A stretch of DNA of 64,000 bases from Shinella zoogloeoides (lineage in GTDB: Bacteria > Pseudomonadota > Alphaproteobacteria > Rhizobiales > Rhizobiaceae). This document shows positions 16,993 through 27,134 of this stretch, piece after piece. The stretch is taken from NCBI RefSeq assembly GCF_003574625.1, contig NZ_QNUJ01000013.1, positions 62,001 to 126,000 of the forward strand, in the 5' to 3' direction. Every line of letters begins with the position of its first letter. The first letter of the stretch is position 1. Made by a program: the position numbers and the translations under genes. Below the pieces are notes generated by a model, which did not search any database, was not told the DNA's origin, and worked only from the letters and a program-made list of their open reading frames with translations.

Positions 16993-18989
16993 CAGAGGGA
17001 ACTCCCGAGCATCATCCATGTGACGAGTGCCGCAATACCGAGCAGCATCGCGAATGCGTAGTGATAGAGGTAACCGGTCTGGAGGCGGACGACGCGGTTG
17101 GTGACGTCGACGACGCGGGCGGCGATGCCGTTCGGGCCGAAGCCGTCGATGACGGTGCCGTCACCCTTCTTCCAGAGGAACTTGCCGAGCGCCTTCGCCG
17201 GACGGACGAAGATGGCGTCGTAGAGCTCATCGAAGTACCACTTGTTGAGCAGGAACTGGTAGAGACCGCGGTGCTGCTCGGCGAGGTATTTCGGGGTTTC
17301 CGGCGAACGGATGTACATGTACCAGGCGGTGACGAAGCCGATGGCCATGGCGGCGAACGGGCTCCACTTCACCCAGAGCGGGACGTTGTGGAACTCGTGC
17401 ACGAGGTGGTTTTCGGCACCCGTGAAGAGCGCGCCCTGCCAGAACTCGTCGTAGTGGTGGCCGTAGAAATATTCCACGAAGAGCCAGCCGGCGAAGATCG
17501 CGCCCGCGCCGAGGATGAAGAGCGGAACCAGCATGACGGCCGGCGACTCGTGGACGTGGTGCATGACGTCGGCGGAAGCGCGCGGCTTGCCGAAGAAGGT
17601 CATGAAGGCCAGGCGCCAGGAGTAGAAGCTCGTGAAGAGCGCGGCGATAACCAGCAGCACGAAGGCGAAGCCGGCGATCGGGCTGTGCGAGGCGAAGGTG
17701 CTCTCGATGATCGCATCCTTCGAGAAGAAGCCCGCGAAGCCGATAACGGTGCCGGGAATGCCGACGCCCGTCAGCGCCAGCGTGCCGATCGTCATCATCC
17801 AGAAGGTGATCGGGATGTGCTTCCTCAGGCCGCCCATGTAGCGCATGTCCTGCTCGCCGTCGACGGCATGGATGACCGAGCCGGCGCCGAGGAACAGGAG
17901 AGCCTTGAAGAAGGCGTGCGTGAAGAGGTGGAAGACGGCCGCGCCATAGGCGCCGATGCCGAGCGCCACGAACATGTAGCCGAGCTGCGAGCAGGTCGAA
18001 TAGGCGATGACGCGCTTGATGTCGTTCTGCACGAGGCCGACGGTCGCCGCGAAGAAGGCGGTGATGGCGCCAATGAGCGTCACGACCATCAGGGCGTTGT
18101 GCGAGAGTTCGAAGATCGGCGACATGCGGGCGACGAGGAAGACGCCGGCGGTGACCATGGTGGCGGCATGGATGAGGGCCGAGACCGGGGTCGGGCCTTC
18201 CATGGCGTCCGGCAGCCAGGTGTGCAGCAGGAACTGCGCCGACTTGCCCATCGCGCCCATGAAGAGCAGCAGGCAGGTGGCGGTCAGCGCCTGCGACTTG
18301 TCGAGGCTCATGCCGAAGAGGTTGATGACCGGCTCGGCGGCATCCGCGGCGCCTTCGGCCGGAAGGTAGGTCGCGGCGGTCGCGAAGATCGTCTCGAAGT
18401 TGATCGAGCCGAAGAGCACGAAGACCGAGAAGATGCCGAGCGCGAAGCCGAAGTCGCCGACGCGGTTGACGATGAAGGCCTTCATGGCGGCGGCGCTTGC
18501 CGAGGGCTTCTTGTACCAGAAGCCGATCAAGAGGTAGGACGCCAGGCCCACGCCTTCCCAGCCGAAGAACATCTGCAGCAGGTTGTCCGACGTCACCAGC
18601 ATGAGCATGGCGAAGGTGAAGAGCGAGAGATAGGCGAAGAAACGCGGCCGGTGCGGGTCGTGGTGCATGTAGCCGATGGAATAGACATGCACGAGCGTCG
18701 AGACCGTGTTCACGACCACGAGCATGACGGCCGTCAGCGTATCGACGCGGAAGGCCCATTCGACATCGAAGCTGCCGGACTGGATCCAGGTCAGCACGCT
18801 CACCTTGATCATTTCCGTCTCGCCCATGGCGACGTCGAAGAAGACGATCCAGGACAGGACGGCCGCAATGATCATGAAGCCGGACGTAACGTATTCGGAC
18901 GCCTTGGCGCCGATGGCGTTGCCGCCGAGGCCGGCGATCAGGAAGCCGATCAGCGGAAGGAAGACGATTGCCTTGATGATGGTATCCAT
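16992..18989 (-). CDS. nuoL: NADH-quinone oxidoreductase subunit L
   Basis: The 665-residue distal proton-pumping subunit has about 16 transmembrane helices, including the long C-terminal lateral helix extension typical of NuoL (about residues 510-665). Family motifs [19 protein letters not shown] (about 245-263) and [11 protein letters not shown] are present, with lysines in helices 7-8 and 12 for proton transfer. It starts 7 bp after nuoK and ends in a TGATG coupling with nuoM. No truncation is seen. Confidence 0.97.
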   Translation of the reverse strand: MDTIIKAIVFLPLIGFLIAGLGGNAIGAKASEYVTSGFMIIAAVLSWIVFFDVAMGETEMIKVSVLTWIQSGSFDVEWAFRVDTLTAVMLVVVNTVSTLVHVYSIGYMHHDPHRPRFFAYLSLFTFAMLMLVTSDNLLQMFFGWEGVGLASYLLIGFWYKKPSASAAAMKAFIVNRVGDFGFALGIFSVFVLFGSINFETIFATAATYLPAEGAADAAEPVINLFGMSLDKSQALTATCLLLFMGAMGKSAQFLLHTWLPDAMEGPTPVSALIHAATMVTAGVFLVARMSPIFELSHNALMVVTLIGAITAFFAATVGLVQNDIKRVIAYSTCSQLGYMFVALGIGAYGAAVFHLFTHAFFKALLFLGAGSVIHAVDGEQDMRYMGGLRKHIPITFWMMTIGTLALTGVGIPGTVIGFAGFFSKDAIIESTFASHSPIAGFAFVLLVIAALFTSFYSWRLAFMTFFGKPRASADVMHHVHESPAVMLVPLFILGAGAIFAGWLFVEYFYGHHYDEFWQGALFTGAENHLVHEFHNVPLWVKWSPFAAMAIGFVTAWYMYIRSPETPKYLAEQHRGLYQFLLNKWYFDELYDAIFVRPAKALGKFLWKKGDGTVIDGFGPNGIAARVVDVTNRVVRLQTGYLYHYAFAMLLGIAALVTWMMLGSSL

Positions 18990-18996
18990 GACCCGA

Positions 18997-19305
18997 TCAG
19001 CCCTTCATCATATTGACGTCTTCGACGGCGATCGAACCGCGGTTACGGTAGAAGACGACGAGAATTGCAAGACCGATGGCCGCTTCCGCAGCCGCGACGG
19101 TCAGAATGAACAACGCGAAGACCTGGCCGACGATGTCGTTCAGGAAGTGCGAGAACGCCACCATGTTGATGTTGACCGAAAGCAGGATGAGTTCGATCGA
19201 CATCAGGATGACGATGACGTTCTTCCGGTTCAGGAAGATGCCGAAAACGCCGAGGATGAAGAGGATGGCGCTGACGGTGAGATAGTGGGAAATACCGATT
19301 TCCAT
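18997..19305 (-). CDS. nuoK: NADH-quinone oxidoreductase subunit K
   Basis: The 102-residue subunit has the standard three transmembrane helices (about 4-22, 28-50, 62-84). Conserved acidic residues lie in helix 2 ([17 protein letters not shown], Glu near 36) and helix 3 ([13 protein letters not shown], Glu near 72), both needed for proton transfer in the membrane arm. Spacing is 25 bp after nuoJ and 7 bp before nuoL, fitting one operon. Confidence 0.96.
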   Translation of the reverse strand: MEIGISHYLTVSAILFILGVFGIFLNRKNVIVILMSIELILLSVNINMVAFSHFLNDIVGQVFALFILTVAAAEAAIGLAILVVFYRNRGSIAVEDVNMMKG

Positions 19306-19330
19306 GATGCTTTTCCTTGTCCGCGCGGCC

Positions 19331-19945
19331 TCAGATACCCTGCCCCGGCTTCACCTTGACCACCTCGACGGCGGTTTCCGGCGAGCGGGCGACCTGCTGC
19401 GAGATGTTCTGGCGCTTGATGTGCGGCTTGTGGCGCAGCGTCAGCACGATCGCGCCGATCATCGCGACCAGCAGCACGAGGCCGGCGATCTGGAAGTAGT
19501 AGACGTAATGCGTATAGAGCACGTCGCCGAGGGCGGCGGTGTTGGTACGCTCGGCGATCGGCGGGATCGGCATCGAGACGGTCTTGGCAAGCTCCGGCGA
19601 CAGGACCCAGCCGCCGGCGACCACCAGCAGCTCGATCGCCAGGACGATGCCGATCAGCGCGCCGACGGGAGCATATTCAAGCGCGCCCGCGCGCAGCTCG
19701 GCAAAGTCGATGTCGAGCATCATCACGACGAAGAGGAAGAGGACCGCGACGGCGCCGACATAGACGACAAGGAGGATCATCGCCAGGAACTCGGCACCCG
19801 TCAAAAGGAACAGGCCCGCCGAATTGAAGAAGGTGAGGATCAGGAACAGCACGGAATAGACCGGGTTCCTGGACGCGATCACCATGAAGGCGGACGCCAC
19901 CGCCACGAAGGCGAACAGATAGAAGAATAGAGCCTGAAGACCCAT
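19331..19945 (-). CDS. nuoJ: NADH-quinone oxidoreductase subunit J
   Basis: The 204-residue membrane subunit has five hydrophobic helices, with the conserved helix 3 region [20 protein letters not shown] (about 57-76) that contains the pi-bulge and tyrosine important for coupling. The C-terminal 30 residues are polar and basic. It follows nuoI after a 103-bp gap that contains a hairpin, the largest gap in the nuoG-N part of the operon. Confidence 0.96.
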   Translation of the reverse strand: MGLQALFFYLFAFVAVASAFMVIASRNPVYSVLFLILTFFNSAGLFLLTGAEFLAMILLVVYVGAVAVLFLFVVMMLDIDFAELRAGALEYAPVGALIGIVLAIELLVVAGGWVLSPELAKTVSMPIPPIAERTNTAALGDVLYTHYVYYFQIAGLVLLVAMIGAIVLTLRHKPHIKRQNISQQVARSPETAVEVVKVKPGQGI

Positions 19946-19995
19946 TTTGGTGCCTTTTCGTCTTCCCCGGAGAAGGTTCCCCCTCCCCCGTCGAA

Positions 19996-20017
19996 GCCTG
20001 ACGACCCTTCGTCAGGC
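19996..20017 (-). other. Hairpin in the nuoI-nuoJ gap
   Basis: GCCTGACGA (19996-20004), loop CCCT, TCGTCAGGC (20009-20017): a perfect 9-bp stem with no T tract, in an otherwise gene-free 103-bp gap inside the nuo operon. It is not a classical terminator. Roles as an mRNA processing or stability element are possible. Confidence 0.55.
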
Positions 20018-20048
20018 ACGTGCTTTCGTTTTGCCTTTCCGCTGCGTA

Positions 20049-20540
20049 TCAGCGGTAAGGCGAGTCCATAGCGATGTTGCGGGCGATCTCCCGCTCCCAG
20101 CGGTCGCCATTATCGAGGAGCTTCTGCTTGTCGTAGTAGAGCTCTTCGCGCGTCTCGGTCGAGAACTCGAAGTTCGGACCTTCGACGATGGCGTCGACCG
20201 GGCAGGCTTCCTGGCAGAAACCGCAATAGATGCACTTCACCATGTCGATGTCGTAGCGCACCGTGCGGCGCGTGCCGTCGTTGCGGCGGGGACCCGCCTC
20301 GATGGTGATGGCCTGGGCAGGACAGATGGCCTCGCACAGCTTGCAGGCGATGCAGCGTTCCTCGCCGTTCGGATAGCGGCGCAGCGCATGCTCGCCGCGG
20401 AAGCGCGGGGAGACCGGGCCCTTCTCGAAGGGATAGTTCACCGTCGCCTTGGCGCGGAAGAAGTAGCGCATCGACAGGAAGAACGCGCCGACGAATTCCT
20501 TGAGGAACAGCGAATTTACGGCTTGCGAAAGACTAGCCAT
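20049..20540 (-). CDS. nuoI: NADH-quinone oxidoreductase subunit I
   Basis: The 163-residue ferredoxin-like peripheral subunit (TYKY type) carries two 4Fe-4S motifs for clusters N6a and N6b: [12 protein letters not shown] (about 61-72) and [12 protein letters not shown] (about 100-111). It links the N5 cluster of NuoG to N2 of NuoB. The N-terminal amphipathic region attaches to the membrane arm. It starts 34 bp after nuoH. A short gap with a hairpin separates it from nuoJ. Confidence 0.97.
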   Translation of the reverse strand: MASLSQAVNSLFLKEFVGAFFLSMRYFFRAKATVNYPFEKGPVSPRFRGEHALRRYPNGEERCIACKLCEAICPAQAITIEAGPRRNDGTRRTVRYDIDMVKCIYCGFCQEACPVDAIVEGPNFEFSTETREELYYDKQKLLDNGDRWEREIARNIAMDSPYR

Positions 20541-20574
20541 GCTTAAGCTCCAATGCTGCTGAAATCCCGGGCGG

Positions 20575-21621
20575 TCATGCGGACCAGCCCGTGAGCTTCA
20601 GCACGAATGCAACGATGACGACCATGGCGAGCGAGATCGGGAGGAAGACCTTCCAGCCGAGACGCATGAGCTGGTCGTAGCGGTAGCGCGGCACGAAGGC
20701 CTTCACCATCGCGAACATGAAAAAGACGAAGAGCGCCTTCAGAACGAACCAGACGATGCCCGGGACCCAGTTGAGGAACCAGACGTCCACCGGGGGCAGC
20801 CAGCCGCCGAGGAAGAGGATCGTCGTCAGGGCGCACATCAGGCAGATGGCGGCATATTCGCCGAGCATGAACATCATGTACGGGGTCGAGCCATATTCGA
20901 CCATGAAGCCGGCGACGAGTTCGGATTCGGCTTCGGGAAGGTCGAAGGGCGGGCGGTTCGTCTCGGCGAGCGCCGAGATGAAGAACACCACGAACATCGG
21001 GAACAGCGCCAGCCAGTGCCAGTCGAGGAAGGACGGCGGCAGGCCGAGGCGCGTGCCGAGGCCGTCATGCTGGGCATTGACGATGTCGGACAGGTTCAGC
21101 GAGCCGACGCAGAGCAGGACGGTGACGATGACGAAGCCGATGGAGACTTCGTAGGACACCATCTGCGCGGCCGAGCGCAGCGCGCCGAGGAACGGGTACT
21201 TCGAGTTCGAAGCCCAGCCGCCCATGATGATGCCGTACACTTCGAGCGAGGAGATCGCGAAGATGTAAAGGATGCCGACATTGATGTTGGCGATCATCCA
21301 GCCGTCGTTGACCGGCACGACCGCCCAGGTGGCGAGCGCCAGCGTCACGGAGACGAGCGGGGCGAGCAGGAAGATCGCCTTGTTGGCGCTGGCCGGGATC
21401 ACCGGCTCCTTGAAGACGAACTTCAGAAGGTCGGCGAAGGACTGCAGCAGGCCGAAGGGACCGACGACGTTCGGGCCGCGGCGAAGCTGCACGGCAGCCC
21501 AGATCTTGCGGTCGGCCAGCAGGATGAAGGCGATGGAGACCAGGAGCAGCACCAGAAGCAGCAGCGACTGGGCCACGATGATCACGCCAGGCCAGACATA
21601 GGTCGAAATGAAAGCGTCCAT
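20575..21621 (-). CDS. nuoH: NADH-quinone oxidoreductase subunit H
   Basis: The 348-residue membrane subunit forms most of the quinone-binding chamber. It has eight hydrophobic helices. [20 protein letters not shown] (about 34-53) is the conserved loop, and [20 protein letters not shown] (about 213-232) is the hallmark quinone-site loop with its Glu and Arg residues. Spacing is 20 bp after nuoG and 34 bp before nuoI. Confidence 0.97.
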   Translation of the reverse strand: MDAFISTYVWPGVIIVAQSLLLLVLLLVSIAFILLADRKIWAAVQLRRGPNVVGPFGLLQSFADLLKFVFKEPVIPASANKAIFLLAPLVSVTLALATWAVVPVNDGWMIANINVGILYIFAISSLEVYGIIMGGWASNSKYPFLGALRSAAQMVSYEVSIGFVIVTVLLCVGSLNLSDIVNAQHDGLGTRLGLPPSFLDWHWLALFPMFVVFFISALAETNRPPFDLPEAESELVAGFMVEYGSTPYMMFMLGEYAAICLMCALTTILFLGGWLPPVDVWFLNWVPGIVWFVLKALFVFFMFAMVKAFVPRYRYDQLMRLGWKVFLPISLAMVVIVAFVLKLTGWSA

Positions 21622-21641
21622 AATGCTTTATCCCTTCGCGC

Positions 21642-23720
21642 TCATTCCGCCGCGACTTTGAAATTGTTGCGGGCCAGAGCCGAGCATTCGGCCATGACCG
21701 CGGAGGCGCGCGCTATCGGGTTCGTCAAATAGAAGTCTTTGACCGGAGACGCAAACCCGGAATTCGCCATCGTCCCGCCTTTTTTCGCAAGGGCGGAGAG
21801 ATCGGCGATATCGCCGGCTGCAATCTCGTCGATCGCGGCGAAATGCGGATGCGCCGCATAGAGCTTCGCGCGCAGCTCGGCGAGCGAATCGAAGGGCAGC
21901 TTCTTGCCGAGCACGTCGGAAAGCGCGCGCAGGATCGCCCAGTCCTCGCGGGCGTCGCCCGGCGCGAAGCCGGCGCGATTGCCCATCTGGACGCGGCCTT
22001 CGGTGTTGACCCAGGTGCCCGACTTCTCGGTGTAGGTCGCGCCCGGCAGGATGACGTCGGCGACATGCGCCGCGTTGTCGCCGTGCGAGCCGATATAGAC
22101 CGTGAAGGCGGTCTTCCTGGAGAAGTCCATCTCGTCCGCGCCGAGCAGGAAGAGCACGTCCGTGCCCGTCAGCATGTCGGCTGCCGTCTTGCCGCCCTCG
22201 CCCGGCACGAAGCCCAGGTCGAGGCCGCCGACGCGCGAGGCCGCCGTATGGAGGACGGCGAGGCCGTTCCAGTCCGCTTTCACCGCACCGACCTTTTCCG
22301 CGAGCGCAGAGACGGCCGAGAGAACGGCAAGGCCATCGGCGCGCGACAGCGCGCCCTGGCCGACGATGATCATCGGACGCTCGGCCTTCTTGAGCTTGGC
22401 GGCGAACTTGACCGAACCGTCGATGAGGCCGGAGAGCGTGTCCGTGCCGGCGCCGAGATATTCGTAGCCGTAACGCAGTTCGCCCTCTTCGCCGATCACG
22501 CCGATCGGGAAGTTGTCCATGCGCCAGCGCTTGCGGATGCGGGCGTTGAGCACGGCCGCTTCCAGGCGCGGATTGGAGCCGACGATCAGCAGCGCGTCAG
22601 CCTGCTCGATGCCTTCGATGGTCGGGTTGAAGAGGTAGCTGGCCCGGCCGAGCGACGGGTCGAGCACCGAACCGTCCTGGCGGCAGTCGACGTTCTTCGA
22701 GCCGAGCGCGGTCATCAATTCGCGCAGCGCATAGATTTCCTCGACGGAGGCGAGGTCGCCAGCGATGGCGCCGATGCGGTCGCCCGCCTTGCCGGCAACG
22801 GCGGCCTTGACGGCGCCGAAGGCTTCCGCCCAGCTTGCCGGCTGGAGACGGCCATCCTTGCGGACATAGGGCCGGTCGAGACGCTGGGTCTTCAGGCCAT
22901 CCCAGATGTAGCGGGTCTTGTCGGAGATCCACTCTTCGTTGATCTCTTCATTGACGCGCGGCAGGATGCGCATGACTTCGCGGCCGCGCGTATCGACGCG
23001 GATGGCCGAGCCGACCGCGTCCATGACGTCGATGGATTCCGTCTTGTTCAGTTCCCACGGGCGGGCCGTGAAAGCGAAGGGCTTGGAGGTCAGCGCGCCG
23101 ACCGGGCAGAGGTCGACCACGTTGCCCTGAAGCTCCGACGTCATCGCCTGCTCGAGATAGGTGGTGATCTCGGCATCCTCGCCACGGCCGATCAGGCCAA
23201 GCTCGGTGATGCCGGCGACTTCCGTCGTGAAGCGGACGCAGCGCGTGCAGTGGATGCAGCGGTTCATGACCGTCTTGACGAGCGGGCCGATATACTTGTC
23301 CTCGACCGCGCGCTTGTTCTCGGCATAGCGCGAACTGTCGATGCCGAAAGCCATCGCCTGGTCCTGCAGGTCGCATTCGCCGCCCTGGTCGCAGATCGGG
23401 CAATCCAGCGGGTGGTTGATGAGCAGGAATTCCATCACGCCTTCGCGCGCCTTCTTGACCATCGGCGTGGTCGTGAAGACTTCCGGCGGCTCGCCGTTCG
23501 GGCCGGGACGCAGGTCGCGCACGCCCATGGCGCAGGAAGCAGCCGGCTTCGGCGGGCCGCCCTTCACCTCGACGAGGCACATGCGGCAGTTGCCGGCAAC
23601 CGACAGCCGCTCGTGGAAACAGAAGCGCGGAACTTCGGCACCCGCCTCCTCGCACGCCTGAAGCAGCGTGAAGTGATCCGGGACTTCAATTTCTTTTCCG
23701 TCGACTATCAGCTTTGCCAT
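21642..23720 (-). CDS. nuoG: NADH-quinone oxidoreductase subunit G
   Basis: The 692-residue iron-sulphur subunit carries the N1b, N4 and N5 clusters. Cysteine motifs are visible: an N-terminal 2Fe-2S ferredoxin (CRMCLVEV and CAMGV), HxxxC-type [15 protein letters not shown] (about 108-122) and [10 protein letters not shown] (about 155-164). The C-terminal two thirds is a molybdopterin-oxidoreductase-like domain without a catalytic role. Length matches the alphaproteobacterial form. It is followed by nuoH after 20 bp and preceded by the 214-residue accessory gene after 119 bp. Confidence 0.97.
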   Translation of the reverse strand: MAKLIVDGKEIEVPDHFTLLQACEEAGAEVPRFCFHERLSVAGNCRMCLVEVKGGPPKPAASCAMGVRDLRPGPNGEPPEVFTTTPMVKKAREGVMEFLLINHPLDCPICDQGGECDLQDQAMAFGIDSSRYAENKRAVEDKYIGPLVKTVMNRCIHCTRCVRFTTEVAGITELGLIGRGEDAEITTYLEQAMTSELQGNVVDLCPVGALTSKPFAFTARPWELNKTESIDVMDAVGSAIRVDTRGREVMRILPRVNEEINEEWISDKTRYIWDGLKTQRLDRPYVRKDGRLQPASWAEAFGAVKAAVAGKAGDRIGAIAGDLASVEEIYALRELMTALGSKNVDCRQDGSVLDPSLGRASYLFNPTIEGIEQADALLIVGSNPRLEAAVLNARIRKRWRMDNFPIGVIGEEGELRYGYEYLGAGTDTLSGLIDGSVKFAAKLKKAERPMIIVGQGALSRADGLAVLSAVSALAEKVGAVKADWNGLAVLHTAASRVGGLDLGFVPGEGGKTAADMLTGTDVLFLLGADEMDFSRKTAFTVYIGSHGDNAAHVADVILPGATYTEKSGTWVNTEGRVQMGNRAGFAPGDAREDWAILRALSDVLGKKLPFDSLAELRAKLYAAHPHFAAIDEIAAGDIADLSALAKKGGTMANSGFASPVKDFYLTNPIARASAVMAECSALARNNFKVAAE

Positions 23721-23839
23721 ATCTCAATCCCGCTTCTGACGCGGGGAATCCCGCGTCCTGCCAGCGCCATTCTCCGGCTTCCGTTCCGGGCCTTCGCCCT
23801 TCCCTTCGGCCTTTGTTCCATCTGCCGGTTCCGGCGGGC

Positions 23840-24484
23840 CTAGCCCCTGCCCTTCGCCAGCGTCCTTGCCTGCTCCACCCAGCCGTCGCGGGCGATGCGC
23901 CCGCCGAGACCGAGTTCGGCTTCGATCCTTGCGACATCCGCGTCCGTCAGGGCCGCGATGTCGGCGTAACGCTTGAGCCCCATGCCGTTCAGCACCTGCT
24001 CCAGCTTCGGCCCGATGCCCGAAATCGCCTTCAGGTCATCGGCCTTCCCGGCTTTCCCCGCCGGCGCCCTGCGCGCCGGTTTGGCTTCCGCCGTCTTCGG
24101 CGTCGCGCTCTTCTCGCGCGCCACCTTCATCTCCGGTTCCGCCTTCGGAACCATCCGCAGTTCCGGCTTCGCCTTCACGGGCGCCGCCGTCTCTTTCGCG
24201 GCTTCGGCCTTGGCGGTAAGTTCCGCCGCCTCGTCCAGCATCGCCTTCGTCCGCTCCGCCGCGCTCTGCATCACGCCCAGCATCGCCCCGGCCATCTGGC
24301 CCGCAATGCCGAAGCCGATCGCGGTCGTGGCGGCCATCGCCGCCATCGGATGCGCCATCAGCGGATGCAGCGGCATGTCCGGCATCTGCTTCAGCCACGG
24401 CGACAGCCCGAACGGATCGTCGCCGGCAGCTTCAGCCGGCGGGACGTGGGTCGCATTCGCATCCTGTCCAACCGGCTTCGTCAT
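23840..24484 (-). CDS. Complex I operon accessory protein with helix-hairpin-helix-like domain
   Basis: The 214-residue protein is embedded between nuoF (4 bp upstream) and nuoG. ATG 24484 gives MTKPVGQDANATHV; the longer frame would overlap nuoF. Residues about 38-70 are a hydrophobic Ala/Gly/Met-rich stretch (HPMAAMAATTAIGFGIAGQM and following), then a charged Lys/Glu linker to about 145. The last 65 residues are a helix-hairpin-helix-like domain (DDLKAISGIGPKLEQVLNGM) that closely resembles the C-terminal extension of NuoE in the same operon. Proteins of this kind occur in rhizobial nuo operons without a known role. A complex I assembly or stabilising role is only inferred from position. 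Confidence 0.82.
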   Translation of the reverse strand: MTKPVGQDANATHVPPAEAAGDDPFGLSPWLKQMPDMPLHPLMAHPMAAMAATTAIGFGIAGQMAGAMLGVMQSAAERTKAMLDEAAELTAKAEAAKETAAPVKAKPELRMVPKAEPEMKVAREKSATPKTAEAKPARRAPAGKAGKADDLKAISGIGPKLEQVLNGMGLKRYADIAALTDADVARIEAELGLGGRIARDGWVEQARTLAKGRG

Positions 24485-24488
24485 CGTC

Positions 24489-25793
24489 CTACTCCGCGGC
24501 TTCCAGCACCGCGCCATGCGCCATGGCATTGGCGGTGTACTGGTCGATGCGCGCCTCGATCTCGGGGCGGAAGTTGCGGATGAGGCCCTGGATCGGCCAG
24601 GCCGCGGCGTCGCCGAGCGCGCAGATCGTGTGGCCTTCGATCTGCTTCGTCACGTCGAAGAGCATGTCGATCTCGCGCTTCTGCGCGTTGCCGCGCACCA
24701 TGCGCTCCATGACGCGCATCATCCAGCCGGTGCCTTCGCGGCAGGGCGTGCACTGGCCGCAGCTCTCGTGCTTGAAGAAGGCCGAGATGCGCCAGATCGC
24801 CTTGATGATGTCGGTCGAGCGATCCATGATGATCATGCCGCCGGTGCCGAAGGAGGACTTCACCTCGCGCAGGCCGTCGAAGTCGAGCGTGACATTCATC
24901 ATGTCCTCGGCCTTGACGACCGGGCACGACGCACCGCCCGGGATGACGGCGAGCAGGTTGTCCCAGCCGCCGCGGATGCCGCCGCCGTGCTTCTCGACCA
25001 TTTCGCGGAAGGAGATGCCCATGCTCTCCTCGACCGTGCACGGCTTGTTGACGTGGCCGGACATCATGAAAAGCTTGGTGCCGACATTGTTCGGGCGGCC
25101 GAAGCTGGAGAACCAGCTTGCGCCGCGGCGCAGGATCGTCGGCGTAACGGCGATGGACTCGACGTTGTTGACGGTCGTCGGGCAGCCGTAGAGGCCCATA
25201 TTCGCCGGGAACGGCGGCTTGAGGCGCGGCTGGCCCTTCTTGCCTTCGAGGCTTTCGAGCAGCGCGGTCTCTTCACCGCAGATGTAGGCGCCGGCGCCGT
25301 GGTGAACGTAGATGTCGATATCGTAGCCGAGCTTGTTGTTCTTGCCGAGCAGGCCCGCATCGTAGCACTCGTCGATGGCAGCCTGGAGCGCTTCACGCTC
25401 GCGGATGAACTCGCCACGCACGTAGATATAGGCCGCATGCGCACCCATGGCGAAGGAGGCGACGACGCACCCTTCGATCAGCGTGTGCGGATCGTGGCGC
25501 AGGATATCGCGATCCTTGCAGGTGCCGGGCTCGGATTCGTCGGCATTGACGACGAGGTAATGCGGACGGCCGTCGCTCTCCTTCGGCATGAAGGACCACT
25601 TGAGGCCGGTCGGGAAGCCGGCGCCGCCACGACCGCGCAGGCCCGAGGCCTTGACCTCGTTGATGATCCAGTCACGGCCCTTTTCGAGCAGCTGCTTGGT
25701 GCCGTCCCAATGGCCGCGAGCCATGGCGCCCTTCAGCGACTTGTCTTTGGTGCCGTAGATATTGGTGAAGATGCGATCCTGGTCTTTAAGCAT
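24489..25793 (-). CDS. nuoF: NADH-quinone oxidoreductase subunit F
   Basis: The 434-residue flavoprotein oxidises NADH with FMN and cluster N3. The FMN/NADH site [19 protein letters not shown] (about 58-76) and the 4Fe-4S motif [19 protein letters not shown] (about 348-366) are present; the fourth cysteine is further down in [13 protein letters not shown]. Length is normal. It starts 11 bp after nuoE and is followed 4 bp later by the accessory gene. Confidence 0.97.
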   Translation of the reverse strand: MLKDQDRIFTNIYGTKDKSLKGAMARGHWDGTKQLLEKGRDWIINEVKASGLRGRGGAGFPTGLKWSFMPKESDGRPHYLVVNADESEPGTCKDRDILRHDPHTLIEGCVVASFAMGAHAAYIYVRGEFIREREALQAAIDECYDAGLLGKNNKLGYDIDIYVHHGAGAYICGEETALLESLEGKKGQPRLKPPFPANMGLYGCPTTVNNVESIAVTPTILRRGASWFSSFGRPNNVGTKLFMMSGHVNKPCTVEESMGISFREMVEKHGGGIRGGWDNLLAVIPGGASCPVVKAEDMMNVTLDFDGLREVKSSFGTGGMIIMDRSTDIIKAIWRISAFFKHESCGQCTPCREGTGWMMRVMERMVRGNAQKREIDMLFDVTKQIEGHTICALGDAAAWPIQGLIRNFRPEIEARIDQYTANAMAHGAVLEAAE

Positions 25794-25804
25794 GATTCAC
25801 CCCT

Positions 25805-26938
25805 TTACCGCGGCTTCTTGCCGAAGACGCGGATGTATTCCGCTTCACCGCCCTTGGCGAGCGCCTTGGCCTGCTTGACCCAGTCGTCGCGCTCGATGCG
25901 GCCCTTGAAATTCAGATAGAGATCGACCCACTCGCGCTCCGCCTTCTTCCAGGACGCGACTTGCGCGAAGGTGAAGATGCCGAGCTCGTGCAGGATGCCC
26001 TCGATCTTCGGGCCGACGCCGGAGATGAGCTTGAGGTCGTCGGGCGTCGCCGGGCGTTCCATGCCGGCCGGACGGTTCTTGTCCTCCAGCGACGGCTTGA
26101 CGGCGGCCGCGAGCGGCTGCCTGGCCGCTGCGTCGCCGCCTTCGGCGCGCGTCTCGCCTTTTGCCTCGGCATTGGCGGCGGCTTCCTTCCTGGCGGTCGC
26201 GGGCGTCTTCAGCTTCGGGTCGGTCTCGTCGGCGTCCGTCTTGGCGCGGGCGGCGTTCGACGGGGGAACGCTGACGCTGTCCTCGTCGACCTTCTTGGCG
26301 CGCGTCGTGGTCTTCTTCGCAGCCGCTTCCGGCTCGTTCAGGCTGGTGAGGCCACCGGCAGGAGCCGAATAGATGCGGTCGATCTGCGTGCCCGGCTTGA
26401 CGTCGGCGCCCTTGCCGGCGTCGAAGCGGTCGATGATGTGCTCAAGCTGCGTCGGCGTCAGGTCTTCATAGCTGTCCTTGAAGATCATGATCATCGGCGC
26501 GTTGACGCAGGCGCCCTGACACTCGACCTCTTCCCAGGAAAGCGTGCCGCTCTCGTTGAGATGGAAGGGCTCTGCGTGGATGCGCTTCTTGCAGACATTG
26601 ATCAGGTCTTCCGCGCCGCGCAGCATGCAGGGCGTCGTGCCGCAAACCTGGACATGGGCGCGCGTGCCGACCGGCAGCAGCTGGAACTGCGTGTAGAAGG
26701 TCGCGACCTCGAGCACGCGGATATAGGCCATGTCGAGCATGTCGGCGACATATTCGATGGCCGCCTTGGTGACCCAGCCGTCCTGTTCCTGCGCCCGCAT
26801 CAGCAGCGGAATGACCGCCGATTGCTGGCGGCCCTTCGGATACTTGTTGATCGTGGCCTTGGCCCAGGCCGCATTCTCCTTGGAGAAGGCGAAGCTGGCG
26901 GGCTGGACATTGTCATCGGCTAGTCGACGAACGGACAT
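25805..26938 (-). CDS. nuoE: NADH-quinone oxidoreductase subunit E with long C-terminal extension
   Basis: ATG 26938 (MSVRRLADDNVQPASF) gives 377 residues, about twice the length of E. coli NuoE. Residues about 15-175 form the thioredoxin-like 2Fe-2S domain (cluster N1a) with cysteine pairs in CGTTPCMLRG and VECQGACVNAP. Residues about 210-310 are a low-complexity Ala/Lys/Thr linker. Residues about 312-377 are a helix-hairpin-helix-like domain (DDLKLISGVGPKIEGILHEL) shared with the 214-residue accessory protein of the operon. The longer frame upstream lacks family similarity. The extension is typical of Rhizobiales as far as I know. Confidence 0.94.
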   Translation of the reverse strand: MSVRRLADDNVQPASFAFSKENAAWAKATINKYPKGRQQSAVIPLLMRAQEQDGWVTKAAIEYVADMLDMAYIRVLEVATFYTQFQLLPVGTRAHVQVCGTTPCMLRGAEDLINVCKKRIHAEPFHLNESGTLSWEEVECQGACVNAPMIMIFKDSYEDLTPTQLEHIIDRFDAGKGADVKPGTQIDRIYSAPAGGLTSLNEPEAAAKKTTTRAKKVDEDSVSVPPSNAARAKTDADETDPKLKTPATARKEAAANAEAKGETRAEGGDAAARQPLAAAVKPSLEDKNRPAGMERPATPDDLKLISGVGPKIEGILHELGIFTFAQVASWKKAEREWVDLYLNFKGRIERDDWVKQAKALAKGGEAEYIRVFGKKPR

Positions 26939-26954
26939 TCTGTAACGCCTTGTC

Positions 26955-27134
26955 TCAGTTAATCTGCCGGCGCCGCGTTCCCGCCTTGTCGGCGGAAGCG
27001 CGGCCGTGGGCCGGCGTGTCGTTCTGAAGGAATACGAAAGCACAGCCTGCGGACGCATGCGCCCGAACACCGGCCTTCGCGAAGGCGGCGGCGGTCGGGA
27101 TCGCGGCGGTCACGGCAAGGGCTGCGTTCGGCAT
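26955..27134 (-). CDS. 59-residue hypothetical ORF between nuoD and nuoE
   Basis: ATG 27134 shares one base with the nuoD stop (TGATG) and the frame runs 59 codons to TGA at 26955, 16 bp before nuoE. GCGAGG lies about 10 nt before the ATG inside nuoD. The N-terminus ([19 protein letters not shown]) is Ala-rich and mildly hydrophobic; the rest is polar and ends RRRQIN. It has no recognisable domain. The coupling overlap and the fact that it fills the whole gap favour a real gene, but its codon use gives no independent proof. Confidence 0.45.
   Translation of the reverse strand: MPNAALAVTAAIPTAAAFAKAGVRAHASAGCAFVFLQNDTPAHGRASADKAGTRRRQIN

Noticed and set aside
17061-19016. Open frame of about 651 codons antisense to nuoL
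   Set aside because: Composition is extremely rich in Glu/Asp/His/Arg, typical of antisense frames over membrane proteins; nuoL is certain.
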